Part shown: piece by piece, positions 8,415 through 16,815 of the stretch
Numbering within the stretch: the first letter of the stretch is position 1
How the letters are laid out: each line of letters starts with the position of its first letter
Assembly: GCF_016820445.1 (NCBI RefSeq)
Contig: NZ_JADHDT010000006.1
Location: forward strand, 1-64,000
Reading direction: 5' to 3'
Origin: Sphingomonas beigongshangi
Lineage (GTDB): Bacteria; Pseudomonadota; Alphaproteobacteria; Sphingomonadales; Sphingomonadaceae
Length of the DNA stretch: 64,000 bases
The notes under the pieces: generated by a model
The model's input: the letters and a program-made list of their open reading frames with translations, nothing else
Database searches by the model: none
What the model was told of the DNA's origin: nothing
Translations under genes and position numbers: made by a program

Positions 8415-10226
8415 CTAGTTCTCGTCGCCCATCCGCAGGGCGGCGATGAAGGCTTCCTGCGGGATGCTGACGCTGCCGTATTCGCGCATCTTCGCCTTAC
8501 CTTTCTTCTGCTTTTCCAGGAGCTTGCGCTTGCGCGTTGCGTCGCCGCCATAACATTTCGCGGTGACGTCCTTGCGCATCGCGCTGATCGTTTCGCGCGC
8601 GATCACCTTGCCGCCGATCGCCGCCTGGATCGGAATCTTGAACAGGTGACGCGGGATCAGTTCCTTCAGCCGCTCGCACATGCCGCGTCCGCGCACCTCC
8701 GCGGTGCCGCGGTGGACGATCATGCTCAGCGCGTCGACCGGCTCCTCGTTGACGAGGATGCTCATCTTCACGAGGTCGCCCTCGCGATAGCCGATCTGGT
8801 GATAATCGAAGCTGGCATAGCCTTTCGACAGCGATTTCAGGCGATCGTAGAAGTCGAAAACAACCTCATTCAGCGGCAACTCATACGTCGCCTGCGCACG
8901 ACCGCCGACATAGGTTAAATTCTTCTGGATGCCGCGCCGGTCCTGGCAAAGCTTCAGGATGGACCCGAGATATTCGTCGGGAACGTAGATGGTCGCCTCG
9001 ATCCACGGCTCGCTGATGCTTTCGATCTTGTTGGGATCCGGCATGTCGGCGGGATTGTGCAGCTCGATATGGCCGCCGCCGTGCGTCAGCTCGATCTCAT
9101 AGACCACGGAGGGCGCGGTTGTGATGAGGTCGAGGTCATATTCCCGCGTCAGACGCTCTTGGATGATCTCCAGATGCAACAGACCGAGGAACCCGCAGCG
9201 GAAGCCGAAGCCAAGGGCCGCGGAAGTCTCCATTTCGAAACTGAAGCTGGCGTCATTGAGCCGCAGCTTCGAGATGCTCTCACGAAGCTTCTCAAAGTCG
9301 TTGGCGTCGACCGGGAACAGGCCACAGAATACGACCGGCTGCACTTCCTTGAAGCCTGGCAGCGCTTCGGCGGCCGGCCTTTTCGCATCCGTCAGCGTAT
9401 CGCCGACGCGTGCCTGAGCCACGTCCTTGATCTGGGCGGTGATGAAGCCGATCTCACCAGGGCCAAGGTCCGTCAGCTGCTCGATCTTGGGCCGGAAACA
9501 GCCGACGCGGTCGACGAGATGCTGCGTGCCGGCCTGCATGAACGTGACCTGCTGCCCCTTGCGCAGCACGCCGTCCATGACACGCACGAGGATGACGACT
9601 CCCAGATACGGGTCGTACCAGGAGTCGACCAGCATCGCCTTGAGCGGCGCATCGGGATCTCCCTTCGGCGCCGGGATCTGCGTGACGATTGCCTCCAGGA
9701 TCTCGTCGATGCCGATGCCGGACTTTGCGCTGGCCAGGACCGCGCCGGATGCGTCCAAGCCGATCACATCCTCGATCTCAGCCCGCACCTTCTCGGGTTC
9801 CGCCGCAGGAAGGTCGATCTTGTTGATGACGGGCACGATCTCGTGGTCATGCTCGATAGACTGGTAGACGTTGGCCAGCGTCTGCGCCTCGACGCCCTGC
9901 GCCGCGTCGACGACCAGCAGCGCGCCCTCGCACGCGGCGAGGCTGCGACTGACCTCATAGGCGAAGTCGACGTGGCCGGGGGTGTCCATTAGGTTTAGGG
10001 TATAGGTTTCGCCGTCCTTCGCGGTGTAGGCGAGACGCACGGTTTGCGCCTTGATCGTGATGCCGCGTTCCTTCTCGATCTCCATATTGTCGAGCACCTG
10101 GCTCGACATCTCGCGCTCCGACAGGCCGCCGGTACGCTGGATGAGGCGGTCGGCGAGCGTCGACTTGCCATGATCGATGTGCGCGATGATCGAGAAGTTG
10201 CGGATACGGGAAAGCGGGGTGGCCAC
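8415..10226 (-). CDS. lepA: Elongation factor 4 (LepA), ribosome back-translocase GTPase
   Basis: The 603-residue protein is full-length LepA. G motifs are all present: AHIDHGKST near the N-terminus, DTPGH, and NKIDLP. It opens [20 protein letters not shown] and ends in the LepA-specific basic C-terminal domain ([20 protein letters not shown]). LepA binds stalled or mis-translocated ribosomes and promotes back-translocation, and it also affects 30S assembly. In this genome it is not followed by lepB; the next leftward gene is on the other strand. The assignment is certain. Confidence 0.98.
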   Translation of the reverse strand: MATPLSRIRNFSIIAHIDHGKSTLADRLIQRTGGLSEREMSSQVLDNMEIEKERGITIKAQTVRLAYTAKDGETYTLNLMDTPGHVDFAYEVSRSLAACEGALLVVDAAQGVEAQTLANVYQSIEHDHEIVPVINKIDLPAAEPEKVRAEIEDVIGLDASGAVLASAKSGIGIDEILEAIVTQIPAPKGDPDAPLKAMLVDSWYDPYLGVVILVRVMDGVLRKGQQVTFMQAGTQHLVDRVGCFRPKIEQLTDLGPGEIGFITAQIKDVAQARVGDTLTDAKRPAAEALPGFKEVQPVVFCGLFPVDANDFEKLRESISKLRLNDASFSFEMETSAALGFGFRCGFLGLLHLEIIQERLTREYDLDLITTAPSVVYEIELTHGGGHIELHNPADMPDPNKIESISEPWIEATIYVPDEYLGSILKLCQDRRGIQKNLTYVGGRAQATYELPLNEVVFDFYDRLKSLSKGYASFDYHQIGYREGDLVKMSILVNEEPVDALSMIVHRGTAEVRGRGMCERLKELIPRHLFKIPIQAAIGGKVIARETISAMRKDVTAKCYGGDATRKRKLLEKQKKGKAKMREYGSVSIPQEAFIAALRMGDEN

Positions 10227-10405
10227 GGCGTCTGGTTCATTCTGTCTTGAGTAAGCCCGCGCCTCTAGCAGTTAGGATCACCATCGCGAAAGGGGGCTGG
10301 CCGACCCATCGCCATCGCGGCGGGCCGATCAGTCCCCTTCCCACGCGAATCGCCGCCGAACCCGCGGCGACCCGCGCCCCGCGCCCCCGCCGTCGGATCC
10401 GCGGT

Positions 10406-10780
10406 TCAGCAGCTGCAGCCGAAGCCCTGCTTGACGACGGTCACACCGGCGACGGTCACGCTCACCTCGACCCCGCAGGGGATGCCCCATTTGGTGCAGA
10501 TCGAGATGCACGCCTTCGCCACCGTCCCATTCGGAATCCAGCCCGGCACGGGCAGGCACTTCGAGCCGATCCCGAGCGGCAGGTTGATGCAGATCTTCCC
10601 CTTGGTCACGGTGACGTCGATACAGCCGCCGGCCAGCTTCAGCGCGCCGTCGGTGAGCGTCAGCTTGCTCGCATCGGTCGTTCGCAACGCCTGCAGATGC
10701 TCCTCGTGATGCTCCTGCGCCGAACGAATGGCGGCAGCGATCTTGTCGTTGTCGAACGAAGGCAGTTTGGTTTCGACCAT
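10406..10780 (-). CDS. Cysteine-rich small protein of unknown function
   Basis: The 124-residue product has no signal peptide. The N-terminal 40 residues are polar and helical (AAAIRSAQEHHEEHLQALR). The remainder is beta-rich with eight cysteines: GGCID, KICINL, SKCLPV, KACISICT, IPCGV and a terminal GCSC. I do not recognise the family. The layout of a charged leader-like front with a cysteine-dense back recalls ribosomally made peptide precursors, but no modification genes lie next to it, and a disulphide- or metal-stabilised small protein is equally possible. Confidence 0.6.
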   Translation of the reverse strand: MVETKLPSFDNDKIAAAIRSAQEHHEEHLQALRTTDASKLTLTDGALKLAGGCIDVTVTKGKICINLPLGIGSKCLPVPGWIPNGTVAKACISICTKWGIPCGVEVSVTVAGVTVVKQGFGCSC

Positions 10781-11189
10781 GTCGCAATTCCCCTCAGAAA
10801 ATGTTGAGCCCGATGGGCGCCGCCACTTCTGATAGTTCCGACATGATTCGACAATTTAGGCCGCCGCCCAATCCTATCCGATTCGGACCCCGCATAATAA
10901 AAGCCGTGCAAAGCACCGACGCAAATCGCTCGATTCACGAACTATTGGTGCAACCGATCACATTCACATCGGATCATACTTCGCCAAAACGGGTACGGAA
11001 CGCGGCCCGATGCTGCCGAGACAAGGACTTCGCACGGGACGACAGTCCATAAGCCGGCGGATATGCAGCCACGGGCCGGGGCGGCGCATGCCCCGCACCG
11101 GATCGCAACGGCACCGATTCCACACACGCGCATCAATCCCCGGGTCCGGTGCCGCATCGCGCCGTACCCGCGACGCGCGGCGGCCGTCG
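10781..11189. other. Intergenic region, no gene seen
   Basis: This 409-bp stretch separates the leftward cysteine-rich gene from the 3' end of the NadR-like gene. It is more AT-rich than its surroundings between 10800 and 11000, so it probably holds the promoter of the cysteine-rich gene. Short frames on both strands are not protein-like. Confidence 0.4.
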
Positions 11190-11708
11190 TCAACGGCTCA
11201 GGGCGTCGATCGCGCGCAACGCGTTCAGATAGCGTTGCGACCCTTGCCCGCCGACCAGCGCCCAGCGGACGCCCCGCCGCTCCAGCTCCGCCCGGCTGAG
11301 GTCGAAGAAGCGCTGGCGCTCCTGCCTCGTGCCGAACAGGCGCGTTCCGTCCTCCACCCACGGCAGGTCGATATCGAGCAGCAGATAGATGTCGGCCGGG
11401 TTGTGCCAGGTCGCGAACCAGGGATCGCGCCGGCCGAACATCATGTCCGCCCATACCGCGGTCATCAGCGGATCGGTGTCGAGGATGATCGGATAGTCGT
11501 GGGCGGCAAGCGCCGCGCGCGTCTTCGCGTCATGGCCCTTACCGATCTCGACCAGGTCGGCCATGGTCAGGTCGGTCCCGAACATCTCGCAATAGGTGCG
11601 GCCGAACTCGTCGACGCAGCGCGTGTCGAAATGCTTGGCGAGGCGCGGCGCGAGCGTCGACTTGCCGGTGCTTTCCGGACCATGCAGGCAAATCGAACGC
11701 GGCTTCAC
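11190..11708 (-). CDS. NadR-like AAA ATPase / nicotinamide riboside kinase
   Basis: The 172-residue protein starts with a P-loop (HGPESTGKST, about 8-17) and continues VDEFGRTYCE, PIILDTDPLMT and YLLLDIDLPWVEDGTR. This is the kinase half of NadR-type proteins, which phosphorylate nicotinamide riboside to NMN. It lacks the adenylyltransferase half of enterobacterial NadR, so it is a stand-alone kinase version. The GTG start at 11708 overlaps the pnuC stop by 4 bases (GTGA), so the two are translationally coupled, which supports the riboside salvage role. Confidence 0.85.
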   Translation of the reverse strand: MKPRSICLHGPESTGKSTLAPRLAKHFDTRCVDEFGRTYCEMFGTDLTMADLVEIGKGHDAKTRAALAAHDYPIILDTDPLMTAVWADMMFGRRDPWFATWHNPADIYLLLDIDLPWVEDGTRLFGTRQERQRFFDLSRAELERRGVRWALVGGQGSQRYLNALRAIDALSR

Positions 11709-12283
11709 GCGATGGCGACCTTCTGGCGGCCGTACAGCGCGCGATGCCACTCGAGCAGCCCGGCGACCGCGATGGCGAGCAGCACGCCGTACAGCGCGGC
11801 GGTGACCCAAAGCCCCTTCGCAAGGTAGAGCGGCACCGAGCCGACATCGATCGCGATCCACAGCCACCAGCTTTCGATCGCGCGCCGGGCCTGCAACAGC
11901 TGCGCGACCACCGACGCGATCGCGAGCGCGGCATCCCACCACGGATAGGCGGCATCGGTGTACAGATGCATCAGCGAGGCCCAGCCCGCCCATATGGCGA
12001 CGCCGGCGCCCGCCCAGGCCAGCCGCGCGGGTGCGGCCAGCCGCTCGACCACGACCTCGCCCTCCCCCGCCCGGCTGATCGCCCAGTTGCGCCAGCCATA
12101 GACGTTGGCCGCGAAGAAGAAGGCTTGCAGCACGGCATCGCTGTACAGCCGCGCGCCGGCGAAGACATAGCCGTAGATCGCCACCGCGAGCAGCGCGACG
12201 GGGTAGTTCCACATGCTCCGGCGCGCGACGAGCGCGACGTTGGCGACGACCAGCGCCGCGGCACAGGCTTCGAGGGCATTCAC
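11705..12283 (-). CDS. pnuC: PnuC-type nicotinamide riboside transporter
   Basis: The 192-residue membrane protein has about seven hydrophobic segments. WNYPVALLAVAIYGYVF and the WWLWIAIDVGSVPLYL segment are the conserved PnuC core that binds the riboside in the channel. It imports nicotinamide riboside by facilitated diffusion, with trapping by the downstream kinase, to which it is coupled by a 4-base overlap. The start at 12283 lies about 130 bp from the tRNA-Pro gene. Confidence 0.93.
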   Translation of the reverse strand: MNALEACAAALVVANVALVARRSMWNYPVALLAVAIYGYVFAGARLYSDAVLQAFFFAANVYGWRNWAISRAGEGEVVVERLAAPARLAWAGAGVAIWAGWASLMHLYTDAAYPWWDAALAIASVVAQLLQARRAIESWWLWIAIDVGSVPLYLAKGLWVTAALYGVLLAIAVAGLLEWHRALYGRQKVAIA

Positions 12284-12416
12284 GCGGACACTGCTAGGCG
12301 AAGGGCCGGATTGCGCAAGATGCTATCTGGACGCTTGCATCCCGAAAAAACCGTGCGTATAGGCGCGCCTCCAAGCCAACCGGTCGGCTCCCGAAAGCTG
12401 AACGACCGGACTCCGT

Positions 12417-12493
12417 CGGGGAGTAGCTCAGCCTGGTAGAGCACTGTCTTCGGGAGGCAGGGGCCGGAGGTTCGAATCCTCTCTTCCCGACCA
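12417..12493 (+). tRNA. tRNA-Pro (anticodon CGG), prophage integration site
   Basis: The 77-base cloverleaf is complete with encoded CCA. The acceptor stem CGGGGAG pairs with CTTCCCG (C1-G72 and A73, as in bacterial tRNA-Pro). The anticodon arm CTGTC-TTCGGGA-GGCAG gives CGG, and the T arm carries GGTTCGAATCC. The 3' part from 12448 lies within the 51-bp repeat found again at the far end of the prophage, so the phage carries a copy that restores the tRNA on integration. Confidence 0.97.
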
Positions 12494-12498
12494 CTTTC
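12448..12498 (+). repeat. attL, 51-bp core in the tRNA-Pro 3' half
   Basis: The repeat starts at the anticodon loop (CTTCGGGAGG...) and extends five bases past the CCA end. It is identical to 58045-58095. Crossover in the anticodon to T-arm part of a tRNA is typical for tyrosine integrases. Confidence 0.95.
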
Positions 12499-12552
12499 TA
12501 ACCATCGGAAATCTCCCATTCTTGGGGCCACCCGCACGGCGGGGCCGTTTTC

Positions 12553-13824
12553 TTATCCCGGTGTTGTTCCGGTGTCCGGTGCGGAACACGCAGCCGTGAA
12601 CGCGCCGGGGCACAGCTTCTCGATATCCTCGATGATCTGATCGGTCACCGCGAGCGCACGACCCAGATACCCCGAATCGAACGGCGCATAGGTGTCCGAC
12701 GTCGACGGCCGGCGATGGCCCAGCATGATCTGCCCCTCGACCCAATCGCGCTCGCCGAGGCGCTGGCGCGCCAGATGCGCCATGCTGCGGCGGATCAGCT
12801 TCATCCCGCTCTCGCCGTCGCCGGGCAGCCCGATTGCCGCCTGCATCGCCGCGAACGCCTTCTTCACTGACCCGACCGAAACGTAAAAGCCCTGCCCGTT
12901 CGCATCGAGCAGCGTGGTCATGCGCTGGCCGATCGGCACGATGGGGCGATGCTTCTTCGTCTGCGCTCGGCCCTTCTGGTTCAGGTTGAGCGCGCGAGCG
13001 TTCGAATGCCACTGGTCGCGCTTGCGATCGGTCGAAACGTCGTGCGCGGCATCCGGCCGCGCCCAGGTCGCGACGCTGATGCGGAGGAAACGTAGCAGTT
13101 GATCGCGCTCGCGCACCTTGCGCTCAACGACCTTCTCGCTGTCATCAGCTTCGCGTTCCGGTGCCAGGCAATAGCGGAACATCGCGGCCAACGTCTTCAC
13201 GTCCGCCCTGAACGCGGGGGTGCGGCTGACCTCCTCCGGTGCTTTCGCAGTGAAGCCAGCGGGAAAGAGGGTGTCCTTCCGATCATGTGTGAAGTTCACC
13301 GCGGCGGCGAGCTGCCGGACGCTAGCCTCGATCGTGCCTGGCGACCGCTCGCGCTCGTTGCCCCCTGTCGAGACGATCGGACGCGCAGCCATCCACTCAC
13401 GGAAGTGGTCGATCCAGTCGTCGTCGACATCCTCGCACGCGGTTGCGGCTCGATCCGTTTCGATCAGATAGGCAGTGACGTGCGCCAGGCGCGGTCGGAT
13501 CGACTTGATGCTCGACCGTGCTTCGCGCGCCACCAGATAATCGGCAATCGCGGCTGTCAGGAGGTGGCGTGCCCCAGCGCGCAGTGGCTGACCGCAGGCG
13601 GCGCAGACAGCCTGCCCGCGCTCCCGCTTCAGGTACAGCGCGTCTAGTTCGGACTCCGCCTGCTGGACGTCCTCAGTGCCCGTCGAGCGGCTGCGGTTAC
13701 GTCGTGCAGCTGCGTCGTACCAGACGATCTGGAGATACGGGCTGCGGAGCGATCCGTCGGCTCGTCTGTCATAGGCGAGGCGATACTTGCCCCGCGTGTA
13801 GAGCTCTGGATCCGGCTGTTGCAT
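12553..13824 (-). CDS. Phage tyrosine recombinase (integrase)
   Basis: The 423-residue protein ends 54 bp from the attL repeat and is the last gene of the leftward operon. The C-terminal half holds the recombinase catalytic region: LIRRSMAHL (Arg345/346, His350), MLGHRR (His370) and DTY with the likely nucleophile Tyr379. A CAACGQ pair of cysteines sits near residue 75, followed by an N-terminal core-binding-like helical part. It should insert and excise the prophage at tRNA-Pro. The ATG at 13824 has GAGGGA upstream. Confidence 0.93.
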   Translation of the reverse strand: MQQPDPELYTRGKYRLAYDRRADGSLRSPYLQIVWYDAAARRNRSRSTGTEDVQQAESELDALYLKRERGQAVCAACGQPLRAGARHLLTAAIADYLVAREARSSIKSIRPRLAHVTAYLIETDRAATACEDVDDDWIDHFREWMAARPIVSTGGNERERSPGTIEASVRQLAAAVNFTHDRKDTLFPAGFTAKAPEEVSRTPAFRADVKTLAAMFRYCLAPEREADDSEKVVERKVRERDQLLRFLRISVATWARPDAAHDVSTDRKRDQWHSNARALNLNQKGRAQTKKHRPIVPIGQRMTTLLDANGQGFYVSVGSVKKAFAAMQAAIGLPGDGESGMKLIRRSMAHLARQRLGERDWVEGQIMLGHRRPSTSDTYAPFDSGYLGRALAVTDQIIEDIEKLCPGAFTAACSAPDTGTTPG

Positions 13825-13976
13825 GCTTCCCTCTGGGCCTTCGCGGCTTGCGTCAGGATAAGCTCCCCGACGCCGATGTGGTTGAGCAGGTCGAGGTCCG
13901 CGGCTTCGATGCGGATGCCCTTCCCCTTCTCGGTCTGGCGCGACCAGTGCCGCGCCAGGTCGGCGATACTCGTCAC
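13644..13976 (-). CDS. Small phage protein, C-terminus overlapping the integrase
   Basis: A GTG start at 13976 overlaps the preceding stop by 4 bases (GTGA). The first 50 residues (IADLARHWSRQTEKGKGIRI, then DLLNHIGVGELILTQAAKA) look like a real helical protein. The frame then runs 181 bases into the integrase gene, where its sequence is Ser/Arg-rich and looks like out-of-frame reading. The natural product may have been shorter, with the present stop acquired by frameshift. Function unknown. Confidence 0.5.
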   Translation of the reverse strand: MTSIADLARHWSRQTEKGKGIRIEAADLDLLNHIGVGELILTQAAKAQREACNSRIQSSTRGASIASPMTDEPTDRSAARISRSSGTTQLHDVTAAARRALRTSSRRSPN

Positions 13977-14353
13977 CGGCAATCTCCCATGTGATATTGG
14001 CGCCAGTACCGGTTCCAACGGACCGCGGCGCCGGCGGCGATCGCCGCGCAGGAGAGCGACCGGCCGTCTGGCAACGTGCAGCGCGCGACGACCCGCTTGT
14101 AGCTGGTACCGACCGGCTGGCAGATCAGCCGACGATTTAGCGTGAGGCGCGAGACGATAAGCCGGGCGCGCTCTGCGGCGACGTCATCGCAGGTATATGC
14201 AATACGGCGGGCGGCAGGCCGATGGCACGGCTCCGCACTTTCGAAGTCGGGCGCCTGGATGCCGGCGACGCGGACCTTTTCGCCCGATCGGCACCACAGC
14301 GGCCCATCGCCATCGTGAACACGGACGACCTCACAGACAAACGGCGGCATCAT
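13973..14353 (-). CDS. Thermonuclease-fold (SNase-like) phage protein
   Basis: The 126-residue product begins FVCEVVRVHDGDGPLWC followed by KVRVAGIQAPD, the opening strands of the staphylococcal nuclease fold where the Asp residues bind calcium. The later AARRIAYTC, LTLNRRLICQPVG and KRVVARCTLPDGRSLSCAAI fit the remaining strands. This makes a small DNA/RNA endonuclease likely, although the usual T of VxDGDT is P here. It starts one base into the stop of the upstream 47-residue gene and overlaps the next gene by GTGA. Confidence 0.72.
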   Translation of the reverse strand: MMPPFVCEVVRVHDGDGPLWCRSGEKVRVAGIQAPDFESAEPCHRPAARRIAYTCDDVAAERARLIVSRLTLNRRLICQPVGTSYKRVVARCTLPDGRSLSCAAIAAGAAVRWNRYWRQYHMGDCR

Positions 14354-14496
14354 CAGGCAATCTCCAGAGCGAAGCCTCGGCCGACTTCGCGATCATTGCA
14401 TCCTGCACAACCAGAAACCTCGTGCCGCTCGGCGCGCGTGTGCGCGATATTGATAGTGGCGGTGCCTATTGCGGATACGTCGTGGTTCAGGGTCAT
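14353..14496 (-). CDS. 47-residue phage microprotein
   Basis: This short frame is linked on both sides: its ATG overlaps the upstream stop (ATGA at 14493-14496), and its stop shares a base with the next start (TGATG at 14351-14355). The peptide (MTLNHDVSAIGTATINIAHT...) contains SGCAGCN, a CxxC pair, and HTRAERHE. The tight coupling makes it a real gene despite the size. Two Cys and nearby His residues could bind a metal; no family is recognised. Confidence 0.55.
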   Translation of the reverse strand: MTLNHDVSAIGTATINIAHTRAERHEVSGCAGCNDREVGRGFALEIA

Positions 14497-15188
14497 GCGG
14501 CAGACCTCGCATTACAATAGTCGGAAATGCCCAGAACCTTTGCAGGCTCGCGCGTATGCGGCCTGGCGGTTGCGGCGATGCTCAGCAGCAGATCGCGGAA
14601 CGGCAGCGGTGTCGCATTGCGCTTCCGCGTCTTGTCCTTGCCGCCAATCATGGCGACCACGCCGATCCGCCGCGCTTTTTCGTAGCCATAGCGCTCGATC
14701 ATCCAAGCCGGCAGACGCTGATCGCCCTCACCCCAGATGAGCTGCGGGAGTTCGATCGTGCCGTTGTAGCCGCCGTGCGCATATAGCCAGGTTGGCTTCC
14801 GGCTTTCGTGGCCGTAGAAGCCCTGCTCGACGTAGCACGTCCAGCCGCCCATGAAGTCGGCAGCGATCCAGCCCGCGGCGCCTCGCTCGGGCGTGTTCAG
14901 GCCGTAGGTTGTCCATGCCTTGCTGTCGGCTGGATGCTCCAAGACACCGCCGTAGAGCATCACCTGCATCAGCGCTCGGTCGAAGCAGCCGCCATCGTCC
15001 CCTAGCCGGTACTGATGCGGCTTCCGGGTGCTGCCGTGCCAGAAACGCCCCCAGCGCTGACACGGCGGGTGACCAACAACCGGATGCGGCCCAGCATATT
15101 CGCGAGCTTCGCGAGGCTCGTCCCAGGGATCGACGTCGGGCAGGCCGAAGTAGCAGCCGCCCGTCTCGACGTAGAGGGCCGCTATCAT
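14493..15188 (-). CDS. Phage protein with conserved HPPCQRWGRFW core, function unknown
   Basis: The 231-residue protein contains VVGHPPCQRWGRFWHG and VLEHPADSKAWTTYGL, motifs I associate with uncharacterised phage proteins carried by many proteobacterial phages. The PPCQ element resembles the catalytic PC loop of cytosine methyltransferases, but no SAM-binding motif is visible, so enzymatic function is not claimed. The start at 15188 has GGAG upstream and overlaps the previous stop (ATGA). It lies in the leftward operon between small proteins. Confidence 0.6.
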   Translation of the reverse strand: MIAALYVETGGCYFGLPDVDPWDEPREAREYAGPHPVVGHPPCQRWGRFWHGSTRKPHQYRLGDDGGCFDRALMQVMLYGGVLEHPADSKAWTTYGLNTPERGAAGWIAADFMGGWTCYVEQGFYGHESRKPTWLYAHGGYNGTIELPQLIWGEGDQRLPAWMIERYGYEKARRIGVVAMIGGKDKTRKRNATPLPFRDLLLSIAATARPHTREPAKVLGISDYCNARSAA

Positions 15189-15412
15189 ACCCCCTTCTCC
15201 TCTGCAGCGCGGCTGACCTTCAGCGGCCGGTCGCCGGGAAAGTACGGCACGGGCGCGGCAGCCTCCCAAGCGGCGGCGGTGATCTCGAACGGCGGCCGAT
15301 GGGCCTTCTCGACCCGGACATAGCCGGGGCGCTCCGTCTGGACGCGTGAGCGGCGGACGCGGACCTTGTGGCCCTGCGCGATCTGGACGTCGCGATAGAC
15401 GGACGCCGTCAT
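15185..15412 (-). CDS. 75-residue basic phage protein
   Basis: The protein (MTASVYRDVQIAQGHKVRVR...) is basic in its first half, KVRVRRSRVQTERPGYVRVE, suggesting beta structure and possible nucleic-acid contact, and has ITAAAWEAAAPVPYFPG in the second half. It is coupled on both sides by ATGA overlaps, which fix the start at 15412. No family recognised. Confidence 0.55.
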   Translation of the reverse strand: MTASVYRDVQIAQGHKVRVRRSRVQTERPGYVRVEKAHRPPFEITAAAWEAAAPVPYFPGDRPLKVSRAAEEKGV

Positions 15413-15636
15413 GCCGGCCACCGCTGCATGCAGATCATCCGCAGGTCCGCATCGACTGCGGCGACCGCGTCATCGTACCGACCGCGAACGGGGTTGCCCC
15501 AGAGAGCGGCGCGGATCTGGTCAGCGTGCTCGGCGATCGTCTTGATCATCACGTGGCCAGCGAAGGCGCCAGCGCCAGCGAAGACGCACAGGCTCAGGAC
15601 GCCCAGCGCGTGGGCAATATGGTCGGTCCAGGTCAT
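15409..15636 (-). CDS. 75-residue single-span membrane protein
   Basis: Residues 7-30 (IAHALGVLSLCVFAGAGAFA) form one hydrophobic segment. The rest is soluble, with a conserved-looking LRMICMQRWPA end. It is coupled to neighbours by ATGA overlaps on both sides. A role in superinfection exclusion or membrane interaction is possible, but nothing specific is seen. Confidence 0.55.
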   Translation of the reverse strand: MTWTDHIAHALGVLSLCVFAGAGAFAGHVMIKTIAEHADQIRAALWGNPVRGRYDDAVAAVDADLRMICMQRWPA

Positions 15637-15968
15637 GGCATCGGCCTTCCGATTGCGGCGAGGTGCGCCGGCTGTTTCTCAGGGAGATCGCAGTCGAATT
15701 CGGCGCCGGCCCAGAGAACCTTCGGCTTGCCGACGATGCGAAGCGTGGTCTCCTTGCGCGCCTTCCGCCCGAGTTGGCCCGGCCCCCAGATGCGGCGATT
15801 CTCGACGTGGCCCTTCAGCGTGCAGATGCCGGGGACCTTCACGGACGCGCCGGCGATCACGACCTGGGCGACGGCGTCGAGAACGCGCCGGGCCTGGCCG
15901 ATCGCCTCATCCTCCGCGAGGCCGGCATGCATCAGCTGGTCGATCAAAGCGCTGTTGACCTTGCTCAT
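15633..15968 (-). CDS. HU/IHF-like DNA-binding protein
   Basis: The 111-residue product starts with helices (ALIDQLMHAGLAEDEAIGQA, ARRVLDAVAQVVIAG) followed by a beta part, SVKVPGICTLKGHVENRRI, then ARKETTLRIVGKPKVLWAGAEF. This is the order of HU/IHF proteins: two helices, a VxxPGxGTF-like strand, an Arg-rich arm, and a closing PxxxxG.EF. It may bend phage DNA for integration or replication, since the operon ends in the integrase. The similarity is by pattern only. Confidence 0.55.
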   Translation of the reverse strand: MSKVNSALIDQLMHAGLAEDEAIGQARRVLDAVAQVVIAGASVKVPGICTLKGHVENRRIWGPGQLGRKARKETTLRIVGKPKVLWAGAEFDCDLPEKQPAHLAAIGRPMP

Positions 15969-16408
15969 GACCGGCTCGCCTCCAGGTAGGTGATGCCGTC
16001 GGCCGCCGCCTTCGCGCGGACGCGGGCCGCATGAGCCACGGCCAGCGCAATCTTCGCTTCGGCCTCGGCCTCGACGTGGTCGCGCTCCGCAGCCGAACGG
16101 ATGATGTCGATATGGCTGCGCACGACGCTGAGGGTTGGCAGCTGATGCTTTCGGGGCGACCGGAGGCGGTTCGCCGTACCGATCAGCATGATCAGCGCGC
16201 GCGGCGCGACCGCTAGCTTCTCGGCACGCACGCGGATCGTCTCGAGCAGGTCCGCCCGCTCCGACTTCATCGCTGCGATCCGGCGATAGCCCTCGATCTC
16301 GTCTAGCTCGATCAGCTGCTGATCGAGCTGTTCCAGCCGGCGCACGACGTAGTTCAGTTCGTCGATGGCCTGGACGAGGTCAGGATCGTTGATGGCGCCC
16401 GCGGTCAT
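15965..16408 (-). CDS. Coiled-coil phage protein, function unknown
   Basis: The 147-residue protein is almost wholly helical: DELNYVVRRLEQLDQQLIEL and EGYRRIAAMKSERADLLETI give a coiled coil over residues 15-60, and the C-terminal half is a second long helix rich in Ala, Glu and Arg. The start at 16408 overlaps the upstream stop (ATGA). No catalytic motif is seen; a structural or recombination-accessory role would fit the position. Confidence 0.55.
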   Translation of the reverse strand: MTAGAINDPDLVQAIDELNYVVRRLEQLDQQLIELDEIEGYRRIAAMKSERADLLETIRVRAEKLAVAPRALIMLIGTANRLRSPRKHQLPTLSVVRSHIDIIRSAAERDHVEAEAEAKIALAVAHAARVRAKAAADGITYLEASRS

Positions 16409-16815
16409 CGCGCACCGCCCTGGGCGGCAAGGTCCCGCTCCCATGCGGCGCGGCCGGGCCAAGCCTTCCAATAGTCGCGGGCCAGCTTCTCTGCGTCCCC
16501 GCCTGGCAGGGTCATCTCGAATTCCGACCAGCCAATGACATCGGTCTGATGCTGGTGGCAGCCGAGCGACAGCGGGACGCAGAACCTGTCGGCGACTTTG
16601 CTGCTCAGTCCCTTCGCGTCAGGCGTGCCCTTCCCGGCGTGGTCGACGTGCGCCGATTGGATCGGTCCTGCGCACCACGGGTTCGCACCCTGGCACGCAC
16701 ACGGCAGCTTCCGCAGCCAGCGCTTGAACTCCTCGGCGCACTTCCACGCCGGGCGGCCGGCACGTTCCGGCTTCCGCGGCTTGAACGCCGATCGCGGGAG
16801 CCGACCCGCGCGCAT
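16405..16815 (-). CDS. DUF968/Ref-like putative HNH-fold nuclease
   Basis: The 136-residue protein has the metal-binding pattern of the DUF968/Ref group: LPCACQG, WCAGPIQSAHVDHAGKGT, KVADRFCVPLSLGCHQHQTD. Cys pairs plus HxDH and CHxHQ resemble an HNH/beta-beta-alpha metal site. P1 Ref, a known member, is a RecA-dependent nuclease; a similar recombination role is inferred only. ATG at 16815 or GTG at 16818 are both possible starts and overlap the stop of the 47-residue gene. Confidence 0.65.
   Translation of the reverse strand: MRAGRLPRSAFKPRKPERAGRPAWKCAEEFKRWLRKLPCACQGANPWCAGPIQSAHVDHAGKGTPDAKGLSSKVADRFCVPLSLGCHQHQTDVIGWSEFEMTLPGGDAEKLARDYWKAWPGRAAWERDLAAQGGAR

Noticed and set aside
9057..9992. 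Rightward 311-codon frame inside lepA
   Set aside because: LepA is certain on the minus strand; this is its antisense shadow.
12280..12537. Leftward frames across the tRNA-Pro gene
   Set aside because: They cover a complete tRNA and are not protein-like.
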